Counted from the stretch's first letter, positions 15,401 through 26,476 are shown. The stretch is DNA of 64,000 bases from an uncultured Scytonema sp. (GCA_937873135.1 CALMVQ010000071.1:1-64000), one strand, 5' to 3'. Made by a program: numbers and translations. The notes: generated from the letters alone by a model not told the origin.

Positions 15401-18400
15401 ATGAAAGCACCATTACCTGATAACGAAAAACAGAGAATCGAGACGCTTTTGCAGTATAAAATCCTCGATACTCCAGCCGAAGAAGTCTTTGACGACCTCA
15501 CTCGTTTAGCATCGTATATTTGTGGAACGCCGATCGCTTTAATCAGCTTAAGTGATACCAACCGCCAGTGGTTTAAGTCAAAAGTCGGTTTAGATGCGCT
15601 AGAAATACCCCGAGATGTCACATTCTGCGCTCACAGTATCCTACAAAACGACGTTTTTGTTGTTAGTAATACAACTGAGGACGAACGGTTTGCCACAAAT
15701 CCATTAGTGATCTCTGACCCCAATATCCGGTTTTATGCTAGTGTCCCCTTAATTAATCCAGAAGGATATGCTTTGGGAACACTCTGCGTCCTTGACTACT
15801 TACCACGAGAACTCACGGACGACCAAGTAGAAGCATTACGAAGACTGAGTCGCCAAGTGATCAAGCAAATGGAACTGCGACGCAATTTAGCAAGTTCGGT
15901 TCTCACCACTCATGAACGCAAACAAGATCAAAAAGTCCGCAGACAATTCTTTAAACAAATTGCTGGCGGGTTTGGGATAGCGTCGGCAATTTTAGTTCTC
16001 ATTGGCTTGTTTTCCTACCGAGAGACAAGAGTCTTTATCGAGCAAACTAATCAGGTTAGACTAACTGAAGAGAAAATCAACAGTCTTGAAGAACTGCTGT
16101 CGAGCATCAAGTCTGCTGAGACAGGACAACGCGGTTACATACTTACAGGAGAACAGCGTTACCTAGAACCGTATCAAATAGCACTGACAAAAATTGAGCC
16201 ACAAATTCAGGAATTGAAGAATTTAACAGGGAATAAACGCCACCAACAAAAACAGATATATCAGCTTCAATCCTTGATAACAGCCTCACTAGCGGAACTC
16301 AAGCAGACAATTGACTTGCGCCGAAGCAAGGGTATTAAGCCAGCGTTGCAGATGATTCTCACAGATCGGGGGCAGAATCTTATGGATGAAATTCGCCTGC
16401 TCATCCGTAGCATTCAGAACCAGAATAAGGAGTGGCTTCAACAGCAGTTACAAGCAACAGAAGTTAGTGCGAACCAAACAATTTTGACACTAGCGATCGC
16501 AATCGCCATGAGTTTAAGTGTTCTTACTGTTGTCTACTATTTGATCTACCGTGAGATTCTTGAACGTAAACATACAGAGGAATCACTGAACAAGGAACGC
16601 AACTTTATTTCCGCAGTTGTAGATACAGCCAGCGCCTTAGTTGTGGTTTTAGATCCCCAAGGGCAAATTATCAGATTCAATCACGCTTGCGAGCAAACAA
16701 CGGGTTACTCATTTGAAGAGGTAAGAGGTCGGCCTTTCTGGAACTTGTTCTTACTTCCCTTAGAAATACAGCCGATGAAAGCAGTTTTTGAGCAAATCCG
16801 TTCTGGTCAAACTAGTGAAATGCTTTATGAGTACAAAAACTACTGGGTGACAAAGAAAGGAAGTAGAAGGCTGATTGCGTGGTCGAACAGAATCCTACAA
16901 GATGATCGCGGAGCGGTTGAGTACATTATTGGTACTGGGCTTGACATTACTGATCGCCAAAGGACTGAACAGCATCTCAATTCTCAATATGCTGCAACTA
17001 AGGTGTTAGCAGAGGCTGCGACGATTGACGTTGCTATTCCCCAAATCCTTCAAGCGATTTGCGAAAGTTTGGGATGGGATTTGGGGGAAATTTGGTTAGT
17101 AGATGGATCTGCAAATATTTTGCATTGTCTGGATATTTGGCATAAAACATCCCTAGAGATATACGAGTTTAAAGCAATCTCAAAGGCTACAACTTTTGCC
17201 TTAGGAGTCGGACTACCCGGTCGCGTATGGGCTAATTATCAACCTGTTTGGATTGTTGATGTCGTTGAAGATGTCAACTTTAAAAGATCTAAAATCGCCG
17301 CTCAAGTCGGATTGCATACAGCTTTTGGTTTTCCTGTGTTTAGTGGCAACACAACCGTTGGCGTGATGACTTTCTTTAACAGAGAGATATTGCAACCCGA
17401 TACAGATTTGCTGATGGTGATGACTTCTATTGGGAACCAAGTGGGTCAGTTTATCAAGCGCAAGCAGGCAGAAGAAGAACTTTACCGCCAAAATTTGCGA
17501 AGTCATCTATTTACCGAAATCACCCTCAAAATTCGCCAATCCCTACAAATTGAAGAGGTTCTCCAAACTACAGTGACAGAGGTACAAAAGATTCTTAAGA
17601 GCGATCGCGTCTTAATCTATCAACCTTCACCAGATGGATCAAGAAGCATCGTTACAGAAGCCGTCGTTTCTGGCTGGGCTGCGATCAAAGGGCAAAACCT
17701 CATCGACTCGTACTTGAGAGCGGAATACATACAGCAGTACTGTCTGCAACAGTACCGTCAACACGGAGTTACCACGCTCCCTGACTTAGATATGATGGAA
17801 GTCCAAGCAAGTCATGTGGAATTACTGCAAAAGTTTGGAGTCAAAGCTAATTTGGTCGTGCCAATTCTAGTAAAAGAAGAACTCTGTGGTTTGCTGATAG
17901 TCCATCAGTACTCGAATTCATGCCAGTGGTCGATCTTTGAAACTCATCTGTTGCGGGAACTTGCTAACCAAGTCGGTATTGCGATCGCTCACGCCCAACT
18001 TTTAGAAGCAGAAACTCATCAGCGACAAGAATTGGAAGTTGCCCGTCGCCAAGCCGAGTTAGCGTCTCAAGCCAAAAGTGCTTTTTTGGCAAATATGAGT
18101 CATGAAATCCGCACGCCGATGAATGCCGTGTTGGGCATGACTGGACTTATGTTGGAGACTTCCTTAACCCCGGAACAGCGAGATTTTGTGGAAACAATTC
18201 GCATTAGTGGAGACTCTCTATTAACCTTGATCAACGAGATTTTAGATATATCTAAACTTGAGGCTGGGGAGATGGCATTGGAAACCTTAGATTTTGATTT
18301 GTCTACCTGTGTGGAAGAGGTGTTGGATTTACTGGCTCCCCAAGCACATAATAAGGGATTGGAAATTGCGGCGTTGATTTATCGTAACGTTCCTACCCAT

Positions 18401-20050
18401 CTTCAAGGAGATGCCAGTCGTTTGCGGCAAATTTTGATGAACTTGATAGGTAATGCGATCAAGTTCACCAGTGCTGGAGAGGTGCTAGTACGGGCAGAGT
18501 TGCGCTCTGAAACTTCTACGACAGTCACAATCCACTTTGTGATCGCAGATACTGGCATTGGTATCACCCCAGAAGATCAAGACAAACTCTTTACCCCATT
18601 TACCCAAGTGGACGATTCCACTACCCGCAAGTATGGAGGTACGGGTTTAGGATTAGCTATTTGCAAACAGATAGTAACTTTGATGGGAGGAGAAATTGGG
18701 GTAGAAAGTCATTTGGGGCAAGGATCTAAATTTTGGTTTGAGATTCCTTTTGCTCTTGCACATCAGCCTGTTTCTCCTGTACAGGATAGCGGGTTTCTAA
18801 TTGATCGACGTTTATTAGTGGTAGATGACAACGCTACCAATCGCAAAATTGTCTATCATCAAGTTACCCATTTGGGTATGCATGTGGATGAAGCGGATAG
18901 TGCTGTTGATGCCCTCAAAGCTTTACAAGATGCAGCCAACCAGAAGATACCCTATGATGTGGTATTGGTGGATATGCAAATGCCTTGTACAGATGGACTG
19001 ACTCTAGGAGCACAAATTAAGGCCAATTCTGCGATTGCTGAAATCCCTTTAATCATGCTGACGTCTGCCTCTATCAATTATCGAGATGAAGTGCAACGGG
19101 CACTCAACATCGGATTTGCAGCTTATCTGGTCAAACCCGTCAAGCCATCTCGACTACTCGATACCATTATGAATGTATTAGGAAGCCAGCCGTTCGCCGA
19201 AGTTTCCTCAGTTGAGGCGAGGAGCGTCGGGAGACAAGGGGACGCGGACAGAGCAGATTTCCCCTCTCCTGCTAAATCCAAGTTAAGAATTCTGCTAGCT
19301 GAGGATAATCTAGTAAATCAAAAAGTCGTCTTGAAGCAGCTCAATAGTTTAGGCTACGCTGCCGATGTTGCCGCCAATGGAAAAGAAGTTTTGCAGATGT
19401 TGGAAACAATTCCCTATGATTTGATTTTCATGGACTGTCAAATGCCGATTATGGACGGTTTGGAAGCCACAAGAGAAATTCATCGTTGGGAAAAAGGTTC
19501 CTTTGCCAGAGGTCGTCGTCCGGTAATCATCGCCATGACAGCTAATGCTATGAAAGAAGACCGCCAAATGTGTCTGGATGCAGGTATGGATGATTATCTT
19601 AGCAAGCCGATATTAAAAGAAAAATTAGCAGCGACACTAGAACGTTGGACAGACACAATCGTCACCTCAGAAGTAAGTCCGTCCAAGCAGATTCTTTCCA
19701 ATCTCGACTCACCTGATATCCTCATTGATTGGGAATATTTGCACCAGCTATCGGAAAACAACGAAGAATTTGAATTAGAGCTATTGCAAGTGTTTGTTGA
19801 CGATACCCGATATCATTTAGAAGTCACCAAGGCGGCGATCGCGAATAGCGACTTTCAGCAAATCATGCGCGAAGCTCATCACTTTAAAGGTGCTAGTGGT
19901 AATATAGGAGTAACACCAATACGAATAGCTGCAGAAGAATTAGAACAACTTGCTCACCATCAAGAGCGTAGAGGGTCGGATGATATTATATCAGAATTAG
20001 AAGGTTATGTCAACCGCATTGAAGACATTCTGGTATCATTTCACACTTGA
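15401..20050 (+). CDS. hybrid sensor histidine kinase (GAF-CHASE3-PAS-GAF-GAF-HK-REC-REC-HPt)
   Basis: This 1549-residue protein is a complete phosphorelay on one chain. In order: GAF (about 20-150), transmembrane helix (190-208), CHASE3 sensor (209-360; [12 protein letters not shown]), second transmembrane helix (362-382), PAS (398-510), two further GAF domains (535-690 and 715-875), HisKA with phospho-acceptor histidine in [18 protein letters not shown] (near 902), HATPase (to about 1125; [15 protein letters not shown]), REC1 (1137-1260; aspartate in VLVDMQMP), REC2 (1296-1415; aspartate in IFMDCQMP) and HPt (histidine in [10 protein letters not shown] near 1490). The membrane-anchored middle sensor with a cytoplasmic GAF ahead of it is notable. 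The linker between REC1 and REC2 is GC-rich and low in complexity, possibly a small repeat insertion. Ligand and output are unknown. Confidence 0.95.
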   Translation: MKAPLPDNEKQRIETLLQYKILDTPAEEVFDDLTRLASYICGTPIALISLSDTNRQWFKSKVGLDALEIPRDVTFCAHSILQNDVFVVSNTTEDERFATNPLVISDPNIRFYASVPLINPEGYALGTLCVLDYLPRELTDDQVEALRRLSRQVIKQMELRRNLASSVLTTHERKQDQKVRRQFFKQIAGGFGIASAILVLIGLFSYRETRVFIEQTNQVRLTEEKINSLEELLSSIKSAETGQRGYILTGEQRYLEPYQIALTKIEPQIQELKNLTGNKRHQQKQIYQLQSLITASLAELKQTIDLRRSKGIKPALQMILTDRGQNLMDEIRLLIRSIQNQNKEWLQQQLQATEVSANQTILTLAIAIAMSLSVLTVVYYLIYREILERKHTEESLNKERNFISAVVDTASALVVVLDPQGQIIRFNHACEQTTGYSFEEVRGRPFWNLFLLPLEIQPMKAVFEQIRSGQTSEMLYEYKNYWVTKKGSRRLIAWSNRILQDDRGAVEYIIGTGLDITDRQRTEQHLNSQYAATKVLAEAATIDVAIPQILQAICESLGWDLGEIWLVDGSANILHCLDIWHKTSLEIYEFKAISKATTFALGVGLPGRVWANYQPVWIVDVVEDVNFKRSKIAAQVGLHTAFGFPVFSGNTTVGVMTFFNREILQPDTDLLMVMTSIGNQVGQFIKRKQAEEELYRQNLRSHLFTEITLKIRQSLQIEEVLQTTVTEVQKILKSDRVLIYQPSPDGSRSIVTEAVVSGWAAIKGQNLIDSYLRAEYIQQYCLQQYRQHGVTTLPDLDMMEVQASHVELLQKFGVKANLVVPILVKEELCGLLIVHQYSNSCQWSIFETHLLRELANQVGIAIAHAQLLEAETHQRQELEVARRQAELASQAKSAFLANMSHEIRTPMNAVLGMTGLMLETSLTPEQRDFVETIRISGDSLLTLINEILDISKLEAGEMALETLDFDLSTCVEEVLDLLAPQAHNKGLEIAALIYRNVPTHLQGDASRLRQILMNLIGNAIKFTSAGEVLVRAELRSETSTTVTIHFVIADTGIGITPEDQDKLFTPFTQVDDSTTRKYGGTGLGLAICKQIVTLMGGEIGVESHLGQGSKFWFEIPFALAHQPVSPVQDSGFLIDRRLLVVDDNATNRKIVYHQVTHLGMHVDEADSAVDALKALQDAANQKIPYDVVLVDMQMPCTDGLTLGAQIKANSAIAEIPLIMLTSASINYRDEVQRALNIGFAAYLVKPVKPSRLLDTIMNVLGSQPFAEVSSVEARSVGRQGDADRADFPSPAKSKLRILLAEDNLVNQKVVLKQLNSLGYAADVAANGKEVLQMLETIPYDLIFMDCQMPIMDGLEATREIHRWEKGSFARGRRPVIIAMTANAMKEDRQMCLDAGMDDYLSKPILKEKLAATLERWTDTIVTSEVSPSKQILSNLDSPDILIDWEYLHQLSENNEEFELELLQVFVDDTRYHLEVTKAAIANSDFQQIMREAHHFKGASGNIGVTPIRIAAEELEQLAHHQERRGSDDIISELEGYVNRIEDILVSFHT

Positions 20051-20087
20051 ATAACGGTAATTAATAGTTAACATATAACTGAATATG

Positions 20088-21653
20088 TTAATTACCAATG
20101 TGGATGCGGTTTTCGACCTCAGCAAACTTATCTTGTGCTATCTGTTCGCTACCTAATAGTGAAACAACTATTCCTACCAAAAACGCTAGCGGAATAGTGA
20201 TTAAGCCTGGGTTTTTTAGAGGGAAGGGGGCTGAAGCGTGCTTGAGAATAGTGACTTGAATAGTTGGTGATAAATAAATGAGTACTAACGAGGAAAGCGT
20301 ACCGACTAACATACTCGCTACCGCACCATTGGTGGTGAAACGTCGCCACAGCATCGACAGGAGTAAAGCGGGGAAGTTGGCACTGGCTGCAATTGCAAAT
20401 GCTAAACCCACCATATAAGCAACGTTTTGTCCCTTAAACAAAATACCCAGCAACATTGCCAACGCACCTAACAACAGTGTTGCGAAGCGGGCTACTTTCA
20501 ATTGTTCTGTCTCGTCAGCACGTACAGAGCGTACAACATTCACCCACAAATCATGAGACAATGCCGCAGCCCCTGAAAGCGTCAAACCAGCAACAACTGC
20601 CAAAATCGTTGCAAAGGAAACAGCAGCAATAAAGCCCAAAAAAGCATTACCGCCCAGAAATTGCGCTAACATTGGCGCAGCCATATTACCACCAGTGCCA
20701 ATTTTTTTAATAGCATCTTGACCTACCAATACCATAGCTCCAAAGCCAAGAATGAAGGTGAGGAGGTAAAAAACGCCAATAAAAGCTGTAGCATATGTTA
20801 CTGAATTCCGAGCTTCTTTAGCGTTAGGTACAGTATAGAAGCGCATCAGAATATGGGGTAATCCTGCTGTGCCGAACATCAGTGACATCCCTAAGGAGAT
20901 AGCATCAAAGGGATCAGAAACTTGTTTACCAGGAGCCAATACACCTTTATACTTAGCTGCGGCAGCGCTAAATAGTGTCAAGGGGTTAAAATCAAATTGT
21001 GCCAACACTAAAATCGCTAGCAATATAGTTCCACCTAGCAACAAAATTGCCTTGATAATTTGTACCCAAGTGGTGGCAATCATCCCGCCGAAAATCACAT
21101 AAGCCATCATCACACACCCGACGACGACAACAGCTAATTCATAGTCAAGCCCAAATAGTAGCTTGATCAGTTCGCCTGCACCTACCATCTGGGCAATTAA
21201 GTAGAAGCTGATCGTTGCCAAGGTGCCAACAGCTGCTGCTATTCGTACTGGCACTTGCCGCAAACGATAAGCCACCACATCAGCAAAAGTGTACTTGCCT
21301 AAATTACGCAGTGGCTCAGCTATCAAGAACATAACGATGGGCCAGCCCACCAAGAAACCGATAGAATAAATTAAGCCGTCAAAGCCATTGAGTGCTACTA
21401 GCCCAGTAATGCCTAAAAAGCTAGCTGCACTCATAAAATCCCCTGCTAATGCCAGCCCATTTTGCAAACCGGTGACATTACCCCCAGCTGTATAGAAGTG
21501 GGATGTACTTTTTGTTTGTTTTGCTGCCCAGTAAGTAATGCCCAAGGAAAAGGCAATAAATACAAAGAAGAAAAGTATAGCTAGTGGGTTAAAGTGACCG
21601 AGACTAGCAAGATCTACTTCAGCAAGTAGGAAATTATCCCATAAATTATTCAT
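20088..21653 (-). CDS. actP: cation/acetate symporter, SSS family
   Basis: A polytopic sodium:solute symporter of about 520 residues with 13-14 hydrophobic helices, matching the ActP branch that takes up acetate and other short carboxylates. Blocks such as [15 protein letters not shown] and [20 protein letters not shown] are typical of that branch. It follows the small DUF485 membrane protein by a short gap, an arrangement also known as yjcH-actP in proteobacteria. I chose ATG 21653; a TTG at 21674, nine bases after AAGGA, is an alternative. It converges on the end of the hybrid kinase gene with only 37 bases between stops. Confidence 0.9.
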   Translation of the reverse strand: MNNLWDNFLLAEVDLASLGHFNPLAILFFFVFIAFSLGITYWAAKQTKSTSHFYTAGGNVTGLQNGLALAGDFMSAASFLGITGLVALNGFDGLIYSIGFLVGWPIVMFLIAEPLRNLGKYTFADVVAYRLRQVPVRIAAAVGTLATISFYLIAQMVGAGELIKLLFGLDYELAVVVVGCVMMAYVIFGGMIATTWVQIIKAILLLGGTILLAILVLAQFDFNPLTLFSAAAAKYKGVLAPGKQVSDPFDAISLGMSLMFGTAGLPHILMRFYTVPNAKEARNSVTYATAFIGVFYLLTFILGFGAMVLVGQDAIKKIGTGGNMAAPMLAQFLGGNAFLGFIAAVSFATILAVVAGLTLSGAAALSHDLWVNVVRSVRADETEQLKVARFATLLLGALAMLLGILFKGQNVAYMVGLAFAIAASANFPALLLSMLWRRFTTNGAVASMLVGTLSSLVLIYLSPTIQVTILKHASAPFPLKNPGLITIPLAFLVGIVVSLLGSEQIAQDKFAEVENRIHIGN

Positions 21654-21687
21654 ATTGTTGATTATTATTAACAATTAACCATTTCCT

Positions 21688-21960
21688 TTACTTGCGTGTA
21701 AGTTGAGCAATTTTATCGTCGTAATGATTGTTTGCCCAGCGCACGTACATAAAAATTAATATCCATGCAGAGATAATTACTAGCGCTCCCAGCAAAATAC
21801 CAAGGCTGAGTCCTGGAAGCACTAACGACCCTAATAGCTGCTTATTGAATGCAATTAGCAGAATAAAGCCAAAGTAAATAAACATCATTGCTCCACTCAG
21901 TATCAGAGATACCCGCCATCGTTGAGCGGCGAGAGCTTGGAGAGCTTTTGTGCGTTCCAT
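21688..21960 (-). CDS. DUF485 domain membrane protein (YjcH-like)
   Basis: A 90-residue protein with two hydrophobic helices (LILSGAMMFIYFGFILLIAF and LGILLGALVIISAWILIFMY) and a conserved-looking KALQALAAQRWRVSL start, as in DUF485 proteins. These small membrane proteins are usually encoded directly before acetate-type symporters and are thought to assist them. ATG 21960 places the start at MERTKALQ; the 16-codon upstream extension lacks a ribosome site. First gene of a two-gene operon with the symporter. Confidence 0.88.
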   Translation of the reverse strand: MERTKALQALAAQRWRVSLILSGAMMFIYFGFILLIAFNKQLLGSLVLPGLSLGILLGALVIISAWILIFMYVRWANNHYDDKIAQLTRK

Positions 21961-22308
21961 CTTTTTCTTTACAATGTGTAAGGTGACACTAATTTGGTAC
22001 AGCGACAAATTAGTGTCATCGAAGGTGTGAAGCTTGGACTCAAAGACTGTTTAGCCTAGAATCAGCACGCTTAACTTATAGGCTGCGTCAACACAAATGG
22101 TTGAGAGCCTGAAGTGATCATGCTCAGCTTGATGACACGAATTTGTCTCGACGCTATTTAATTTATCACTGTACAATACACAAAGCAAAGTACCTATACA
22201 CTTAGTTTTGATTTACAGGAGACGTTGCGATTGCATGTATAGCCCTTATGTTTAACTAAGTAGATCGGATAGAATAAACCAGACTCCAGGTTGGAAAGAT
22301 CGTCGTGG

Positions 22309-22644
22309 CTAAGCGAAGCGTATTAAAAGTTCGTGAAATTTGCCGATATCGTTCGTTAAAATCCCTGGGAAAATCGCCCATACATCATTTCTATTAATGT
22401 CTGTTGCCCAATAGCAATCCTCCTTCAATTTTTGGAATTCTGGTCTAGAGTATGCAATACATGACTCTGCTTTAAATTTGCCACAGTTAGGCATTGCCCA
22501 CCTGAAAAAATTTATATAACTAAATTTAATTGATATTTTTTTTTCTTTAACAAGTTTTTGTAAAAAAATCTGGTATAGTGGCGTTGTGTTTTTTCTGAGT
22601 ATCTGACTTTCAAGCATTCCAAAAACTGGGTTTACAGTCGTCAA
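22309..22644 (-). CDS. hypothetical protein, doubtful
   Basis: A 111-codon frame on the minus strand beginning at TTG, divergent from the next gene by 16 bases. I recognise no domain. It has several cysteines (NCGKFKAESC, EDCYW) and aromatic residues. The frame may be a real small gene starting at the internal MLESQ, or chance. Nothing else is seen between 21961 and 22308. Confidence 0.25.
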   Translation of the reverse strand: MTTVNPVFGMLESQILRKNTTPLYQIFLQKLVKEKKISIKFSYINFFRWAMPNCGKFKAESCIAYSRPEFQKLKEDCYWATDINRNDVWAIFPGILTNDIGKFHELLIRFA

Positions 22645-22660
22645 TCAGCGAGATAGAATA

Positions 22661-23176
22661 ATGGAGATCTTATTTTTAGGCAGTGAAGAGAGTCATAATA
22701 TTATTGGATGTTATGCCAATATTGAAGCTTTCGCAGCGGTTGTAGTCACAGTCTTCAAAGATAATAGTAGATACGAAATCATTGATTGCTTGTTACGGCG
22801 TCGGCTTGGACTAAAGGCAATTGCTGATGATTTGGTCGAGTTATCCAACATTCATAAAGTTAAACATTTGAGTGGAAACTCTATTGCAGAGACTGTTTAC
22901 CGTGGTGGTACACTCGATAAGAATTACGAATTTTCTGTCGATATCCAATGGGAAACAAACGAAATCAATGTTGAGAAAATGTTGTTTTTGACCGAATGTT
23001 ATCTGAATGAAGATAGGTTGAAGATAGCTGCTGATCTTGAAAATGCCATGGAGAAAGAACTACGGTATTTCGATGTACGGCGATATGTGGAAGATCATCG
23101 CGCAAGTCACAGATTATTTGCGTTTTTTCACGCCATTACTGCGGCTCGTCCCATAACCCCAGCATGGGCTGCTTAA
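22661..23176 (+). CDS. hypothetical protein
   Basis: The 171-residue product is acidic to neutral, soluble, without signal peptide or membrane helix. It has a beta-rich N-terminus (MEILFLGSEESHNIIGCYAN) and a helical C-terminus. I do not recognise a family. The codon use resembles neighbouring cyanobacterial genes and the ATG follows a purine-rich GCGAGATAGAAT, so I consider it real. It is not clearly linked to its neighbours. Confidence 0.55.
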   Translation: MEILFLGSEESHNIIGCYANIEAFAAVVVTVFKDNSRYEIIDCLLRRRLGLKAIADDLVELSNIHKVKHLSGNSIAETVYRGGTLDKNYEFSVDIQWETNEINVEKMLFLTECYLNEDRLKIAADLENAMEKELRYFDVRRYVEDHRASHRLFAFFHAITAARPITPAWAA

Positions 23177-23483
23177 TTAGGAATACGTACGTCCTTCCTT
23201 TGTCATAAGTACTTTCTTCTGTCGGCGCTTTGGTTTCCCAAAGCGCTCCTTTAACTTGACTCCCGCACGCATCCAGGCATCGAAGGACGAGAATGACTGA
23301 CTCAAATCGAATTAGAACTGGGTAAAACCGAACCAAACCTCACATAGAGCAACTGTTTACACTCTTTTCATACAATTCCGGTATGAATTTATATTTTCTT
23401 CACCTAGGAGTGGAAATTACAAGCGTAAGATATACGTATATACAGACAATAACTAACTTAAGCTCTATAAATCAACAAATGCG

Positions 23484-23509
23484 ACGCCTCTAGAAATCTC
23501 TAGAGGCGT
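23484..23509. terminator. strong hairpin, terminator-like
   Basis: ACGCCTCTAGA and TCTAGAGGCGT form a perfect 11-bp stem with a 4-base loop AATC. A T-rich run follows at 23517-23521. It stands 300 bases after the last gene, so it could end a long 3' UTR or a small RNA transcribed from 23340-23480. No sRNA family is recognised. Confidence 0.6.
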
Positions 23510-23614
23510 TTCAGCATTTTTATCGATACTTAATAACTCCTTGGAAACCGATTGCTTCCAACAATCACGCGTTTATACTAATTTCAAAATTATTTGCAAC
23601 ACATGAATCTATCT

Positions 23615-23649
23615 TAAAAAGTAAAAAGTAAAAAGTAAAAAGTAAAAAG
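23615..23649. repeat. heptad repeat array (TAAAAAG)5
   Basis: Five exact tandem copies of TAAAAAG. This is the reverse complement of the CTTTTTA array at 2766-2800. A degenerate array in the CTTTTTA orientation follows at 23785-23810. Confidence 0.9.
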
Positions 23650-23900
23650 AGAATCCCCATAATTAAAATTAGGGGATCTTACGCTCACCTTTTTTGCTCG
23701 CACTATGTGTCCCCTTAAAAAATATTTTTTGGTTTTCCATCGATTTGGCGGCTTGAAACCGTTTTTTCTTTTTCTTTATGAGTGCTTTTTAACTTTTAAC
23801 TTTTGCCTTGTTCTGTCAAGGTTAACTTCCAAATGTTGCTTCTATATAAAACCTCTTTTTATTAGTATTATTTTTGACCAGCCCTTCGGGCAAGGCAGAG

Positions 23901-24063
23901 GGCAGAGGGCAGAAGGAAAAATGTAGTTTTTTATACCTCCGTTTTTTTTGTCCTGCCTTGCCCAAATCGGCTCTGTGCCCCCACCATACCTTTATGTTGG
24001 TGGTCTTCAATCAATGGGGGTTCAAACCCCTATTGTATTGTCTTATACCTTCTGCCCTCTGCC
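23901..24063. repeat. inverted-repeat element with GGCAGAGGGCAGAAGG ends
   Basis: GGCAGAGGGCAGAAGG at 23901-23916 is matched by its exact reverse complement at 24048-24063, bounding a 163-bp non-coding unit. The same purine-rich word appears in scrambled form near 29112 and is a common dispersed cyanobacterial repeat. The adjoining phrase CAGCATAGCTGCCTT also occurs near 11258. Confidence 0.6.
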
Positions 24064-24194
24064 TCCAGCATAGCTGCCTTTCTTTTTGACATTTAAACCT
24101 AGATAATACGGTTAATCTATGAGAGCTTTCACACTCTCTTCACCAGCTTTTATTATTTTTACTGATGTTAAAACTTCCGTCTCACCAAAAGACT

Positions 24195-24331
24195 GAAAAA
24201 TCTGCCAGCCTCATTACAAGTAAGGGGTTTAGAGCCAACGTTGAAGCGGAAAAATCGCCCCAATTGTCAACTGGTATACAAAAAGAACAACTTTTCATGG
24301 GGCGATTTTTCCGGAGGCTGGCAGATTTTTC
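24195..24331. repeat. nested inverted-repeat element
   Basis: An outer perfect 18-bp pair (GAAAAATCTGCCAGCCTC at 24195-24212, its complement at 24314-24331) encloses an inner perfect 14-bp pair (GGAAAAATCGCCCC at 24248-24261, complement at 24299-24312). The whole unit can fold as a two-step cruciform. It overlaps the 5' extension of the next reading frame, so that extension is probably not coding. Confidence 0.75.
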
Positions 24332-24396
24332 TAGGTAAAAGCCCAACCGCAACAGAGGAGTATGAAAAGAAAATACATCATCAAAATCTTAGATTT

Positions 24397-24663
24397 ATGG
24401 CACAGCCTCATTCAGCAGACAAAGATGGCTTTCTCTATCCTCGGATTCGCTACCAAGGTCAAGTTAAGCCAGAGAACTTAGTCTTTAATGCCAATCTCCA
24501 AGAATTTGCTCAAAAGGTCAGTTACATTACTGCTTTTGAAACTAGAGGAAAACTTTCTCCTACTGAAGCATACGAGCAGATTAAGACTCTGTGGTATCAA
24601 TTGAAATATAGTAAAAAAGAATTAGGAATTGGTACAAACGACGACTCTAATGTTGATAGTTGA
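24397..24663 (+). CDS. small conserved cyanobacterial protein (DUF7219-like)
   Basis: The 88-residue product reads FLYPRIRYQGQVKPENLVFN followed by a helical C-terminus with TRGKLSPTEAYEQIKTLWYQLKYSKK. I associate this pattern with a small cyanobacterial family (DUF7219), of unknown role. The frame is open further upstream to a TTG at 24241, but those codons lie inside a nested palindromic repeat, so ATG 24397 is preferred even though no clear ribosome site is seen. It is not part of an obvious operon. Confidence 0.65.
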   Translation: MAQPHSADKDGFLYPRIRYQGQVKPENLVFNANLQEFAQKVSYITAFETRGKLSPTEAYEQIKTLWYQLKYSKKELGIGTNDDSNVDS

Positions 24664-24744
24664 ATTCCAAATCAGTAAGGACACGAATAAACAAAATTGG
24701 TTATGGGCGTCATTTATCAATGTGTAATAAGACGCGCAGTCTTG

Positions 24745-25449
24745 TTAATTGACAATGCCCTCTTGACTTAAGAGATCTGATGCTACCAATCCTTTTTGAA
24801 TAGCTAAGACTGCTGCTTGAGTGCGATCGCGTACCTCTAGTTTTTGCAAAATAGCATGGACGTGAACCCGCACTGTACCGGGGGCTATGTAGAGAATTTT
24901 CGCAATTTCTTGATTGCTTTTGCCAGCAGCCACCAGTGCCAGAATTTCTTGCTCGCGCTTCGTCAACGAGTTTTCAGGCTGTTCAGTAGTTGATATTGAC
25001 AACACTGATGTGCGGTTGTCCTCAAAAGCCGCTCGAATTTCATAAGTTGCTGTTCTATCCCACCAAGAAGCCCCTGCCACTACAGATCGCAGTGCTAATA
25101 TCAGAGATTCCGGAGGGATTCCTTTGAGACAGTAACCTTGTGCCCCTGCCTCAATTAACCGTAAAATCAATGCTTTTTCCGAACGTGATGTTAAAACTAA
25201 AATAGGTAAGTTCGGCTGCTGCTGTTTAATTTGACGACACGCCTCAATGCCACCGATGCCGGGTAACCCGATATCTAATAGAACTAAATTCAGGGGATAG
25301 CGATTTGCAAATTCTACTGCTTGTTCGCCATCTTCTGCTTCTGCAACAATTTCTAAATCTGCCTCCTGTTGCAATCGCATCTTCAAACCGAGGCGAAACA
25401 GTTCATCATCTTCAACAAGTAAGATTTTTAGCGTTGCCCCTGGTTTCAT
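24745..25449 (-). CDS. NarL/LuxR-family response regulator
   Basis: About 234 residues: an N-terminal receiver (KILLVEDDELFRLGLKMRL; phosphorylatable aspartate in LVLLDIGLPG; later LTSRSE and the lysine of YCLKG) and a C-terminal LuxR-type helix-turn-helix (LTKREQEILALVAAGKSNQE, then APGTVRVHVHAIL). It is a DNA-binding output of a two-component system. ATG 25449 (MKPGATLK) starts at the usual distance before the receiver; 26 further upstream codons look untranslated. No kinase gene adjoins it, so it is an orphan here. The hybrid kinase at 15401 and the kinase at 30666 are the nearest candidates. Confidence 0.92.
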   Translation of the reverse strand: MKPGATLKILLVEDDELFRLGLKMRLQQEADLEIVAEAEDGEQAVEFANRYPLNLVLLDIGLPGIGGIEACRQIKQQQPNLPILVLTSRSEKALILRLIEAGAQGYCLKGIPPESLILALRSVVAGASWWDRTATYEIRAAFEDNRTSVLSISTTEQPENSLTKREQEILALVAAGKSNQEIAKILYIAPGTVRVHVHAILQKLEVRDRTQAAVLAIQKGLVASDLLSQEGIVN

Positions 25450-26128
25450 TTTAGAATTCTTTTCTGAGGTAAGGTGTTGTCTATTTAAATTATACTCCTG
25501 CTGGTGCCGTCTTTGGAATCTAGACAAACTTGTCCCATCGCGGCCAATACCGTTCGGTTAAGGAATTTAAAAAGCATGCAGGTAGGCAGTTCTTGAGCAG
25601 TTCCCGTAGAGTTGCAGTCCCCACACAAAGAACTCTTTTGGGGGTGAGCCTCAAGAACACAAATATACCGTATTGGGGCAACTCCTGCAAGGGGGCAAAA
25701 AATATGTTAACTGAGAAGATTTTCGAGACATAAATGTTTTAGTTTTTTCTGTAGATTCAGTTGGATATTATATGTGAATCGTTACGAAATTCGGGGCTAG
25801 AGTAACCACAGCTTCTTAGGTACTTTAATAATTGATAATTTGAAAAGTGACATAAAGATTTTATTCAGATTGAATTCAAAGTATCGATAAGTTGGGCAAA
25901 TAACTTTCCTCATGCCTATAATATTAAATTAGCTTAGGCAGTTAATCTGCTTAGTGAACACAGATAATGACAACTCGTCTGAACTAATGCGTGTTCTAGC
26001 AATACTTAAAGTCAGTTAACTAAAGGTTGTAGAGCCACCCTTTGCATTGTAAGTAGATAACTTTTTCTACTTACAACTGTTGAAATTTCAACTCAAGCAT
26101 AAGTCATATAAGATGTAAGGAGAAAATT
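25450..26128. promoter_or_regulatory. long upstream region of the RiPP locus
   Basis: No gene is supported. It contains the dispersed repeat word AATACCGTTCGGTTA near 25547. The right 300 bases are AT-rich and must hold the promoter of the precursor gene. The last bases (TGTAAGGAGAAAA before ATG) are shared almost exactly with the leader of the second precursor at 28473, giving both a strong ribosome site. Confidence 0.5.
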
Positions 26129-26476
26129 ATGTCCCTAGAAAATGTCAAAGCTTTCTATGAAAAGCTAGCAAGTGATGAGGCTTTCCGCACCCAAATTCAA
26201 GGCGTTAACAGTAAGGATGAATGCAGCAAAATTGTCAAGAGTGCTGGCTATGATTTTACCCTGGAAGAGTATGAAGAATATACGACCCAATTGTTGGAGT
26301 CAAGTTCTGATAACGGTGAAATCGGGGAATTGAATCAAAAAGAACTGGAAGCTGTTTTTGGTGGCGCTTCGTCAATCATTGGAAGACCCATCATACAACC
26401 GCATTATGGAGTTATTTGGCGACCGATTGACCCTCAGCCTCTGTATGGTGTTGTATCCAAAGCTCCCGAGCTATAG
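26129..26476 (+). CDS. Nif11-leader RiPP precursor peptide A
   Basis: The 115-residue peptide has a Nif11-type leader (MSLENVKAFYEKLASDEAFR start, helical and acidic) that ends in the double-glycine motif ELEAVFGG near residue 79. The 36-residue core holds two X-Tyr-Gly motifs in similar settings: QPHYGVI and QPLYGVV. Nif11-type leaders direct radical SAM, lanthionine and other maturases. X-Tyr-Gly is the recognition motif of PlpX-type spliceases, which remove a tyramine unit and leave an alpha-keto-beta-amino acid. The gene has a strong ribosome site (GTAAGGAGA) and precedes the radical SAM gene by 80 bases. The leader is nearly identical to that of precursor B. Confidence 0.92.
   Translation: MSLENVKAFYEKLASDEAFRTQIQGVNSKDECSKIVKSAGYDFTLEEYEEYTTQLLESSSDNGEIGELNQKELEAVFGGASSIIGRPIIQPHYGVIWRPIDPQPLYGVVSKAPEL

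Noticed and set aside
24011-24035. tRNA T-arm-like GGGGGTTCAAACCCC
   Set aside because: No acceptor, D or anticodon stems can be built at the right distances on either strand; it is part of a dispersed repeat unit.
25530-25733. 67-codon plus-strand frame divergent from the response regulator
   Set aside because: Contains a dispersed repeat word, no ribosome site, no recognisable domain.
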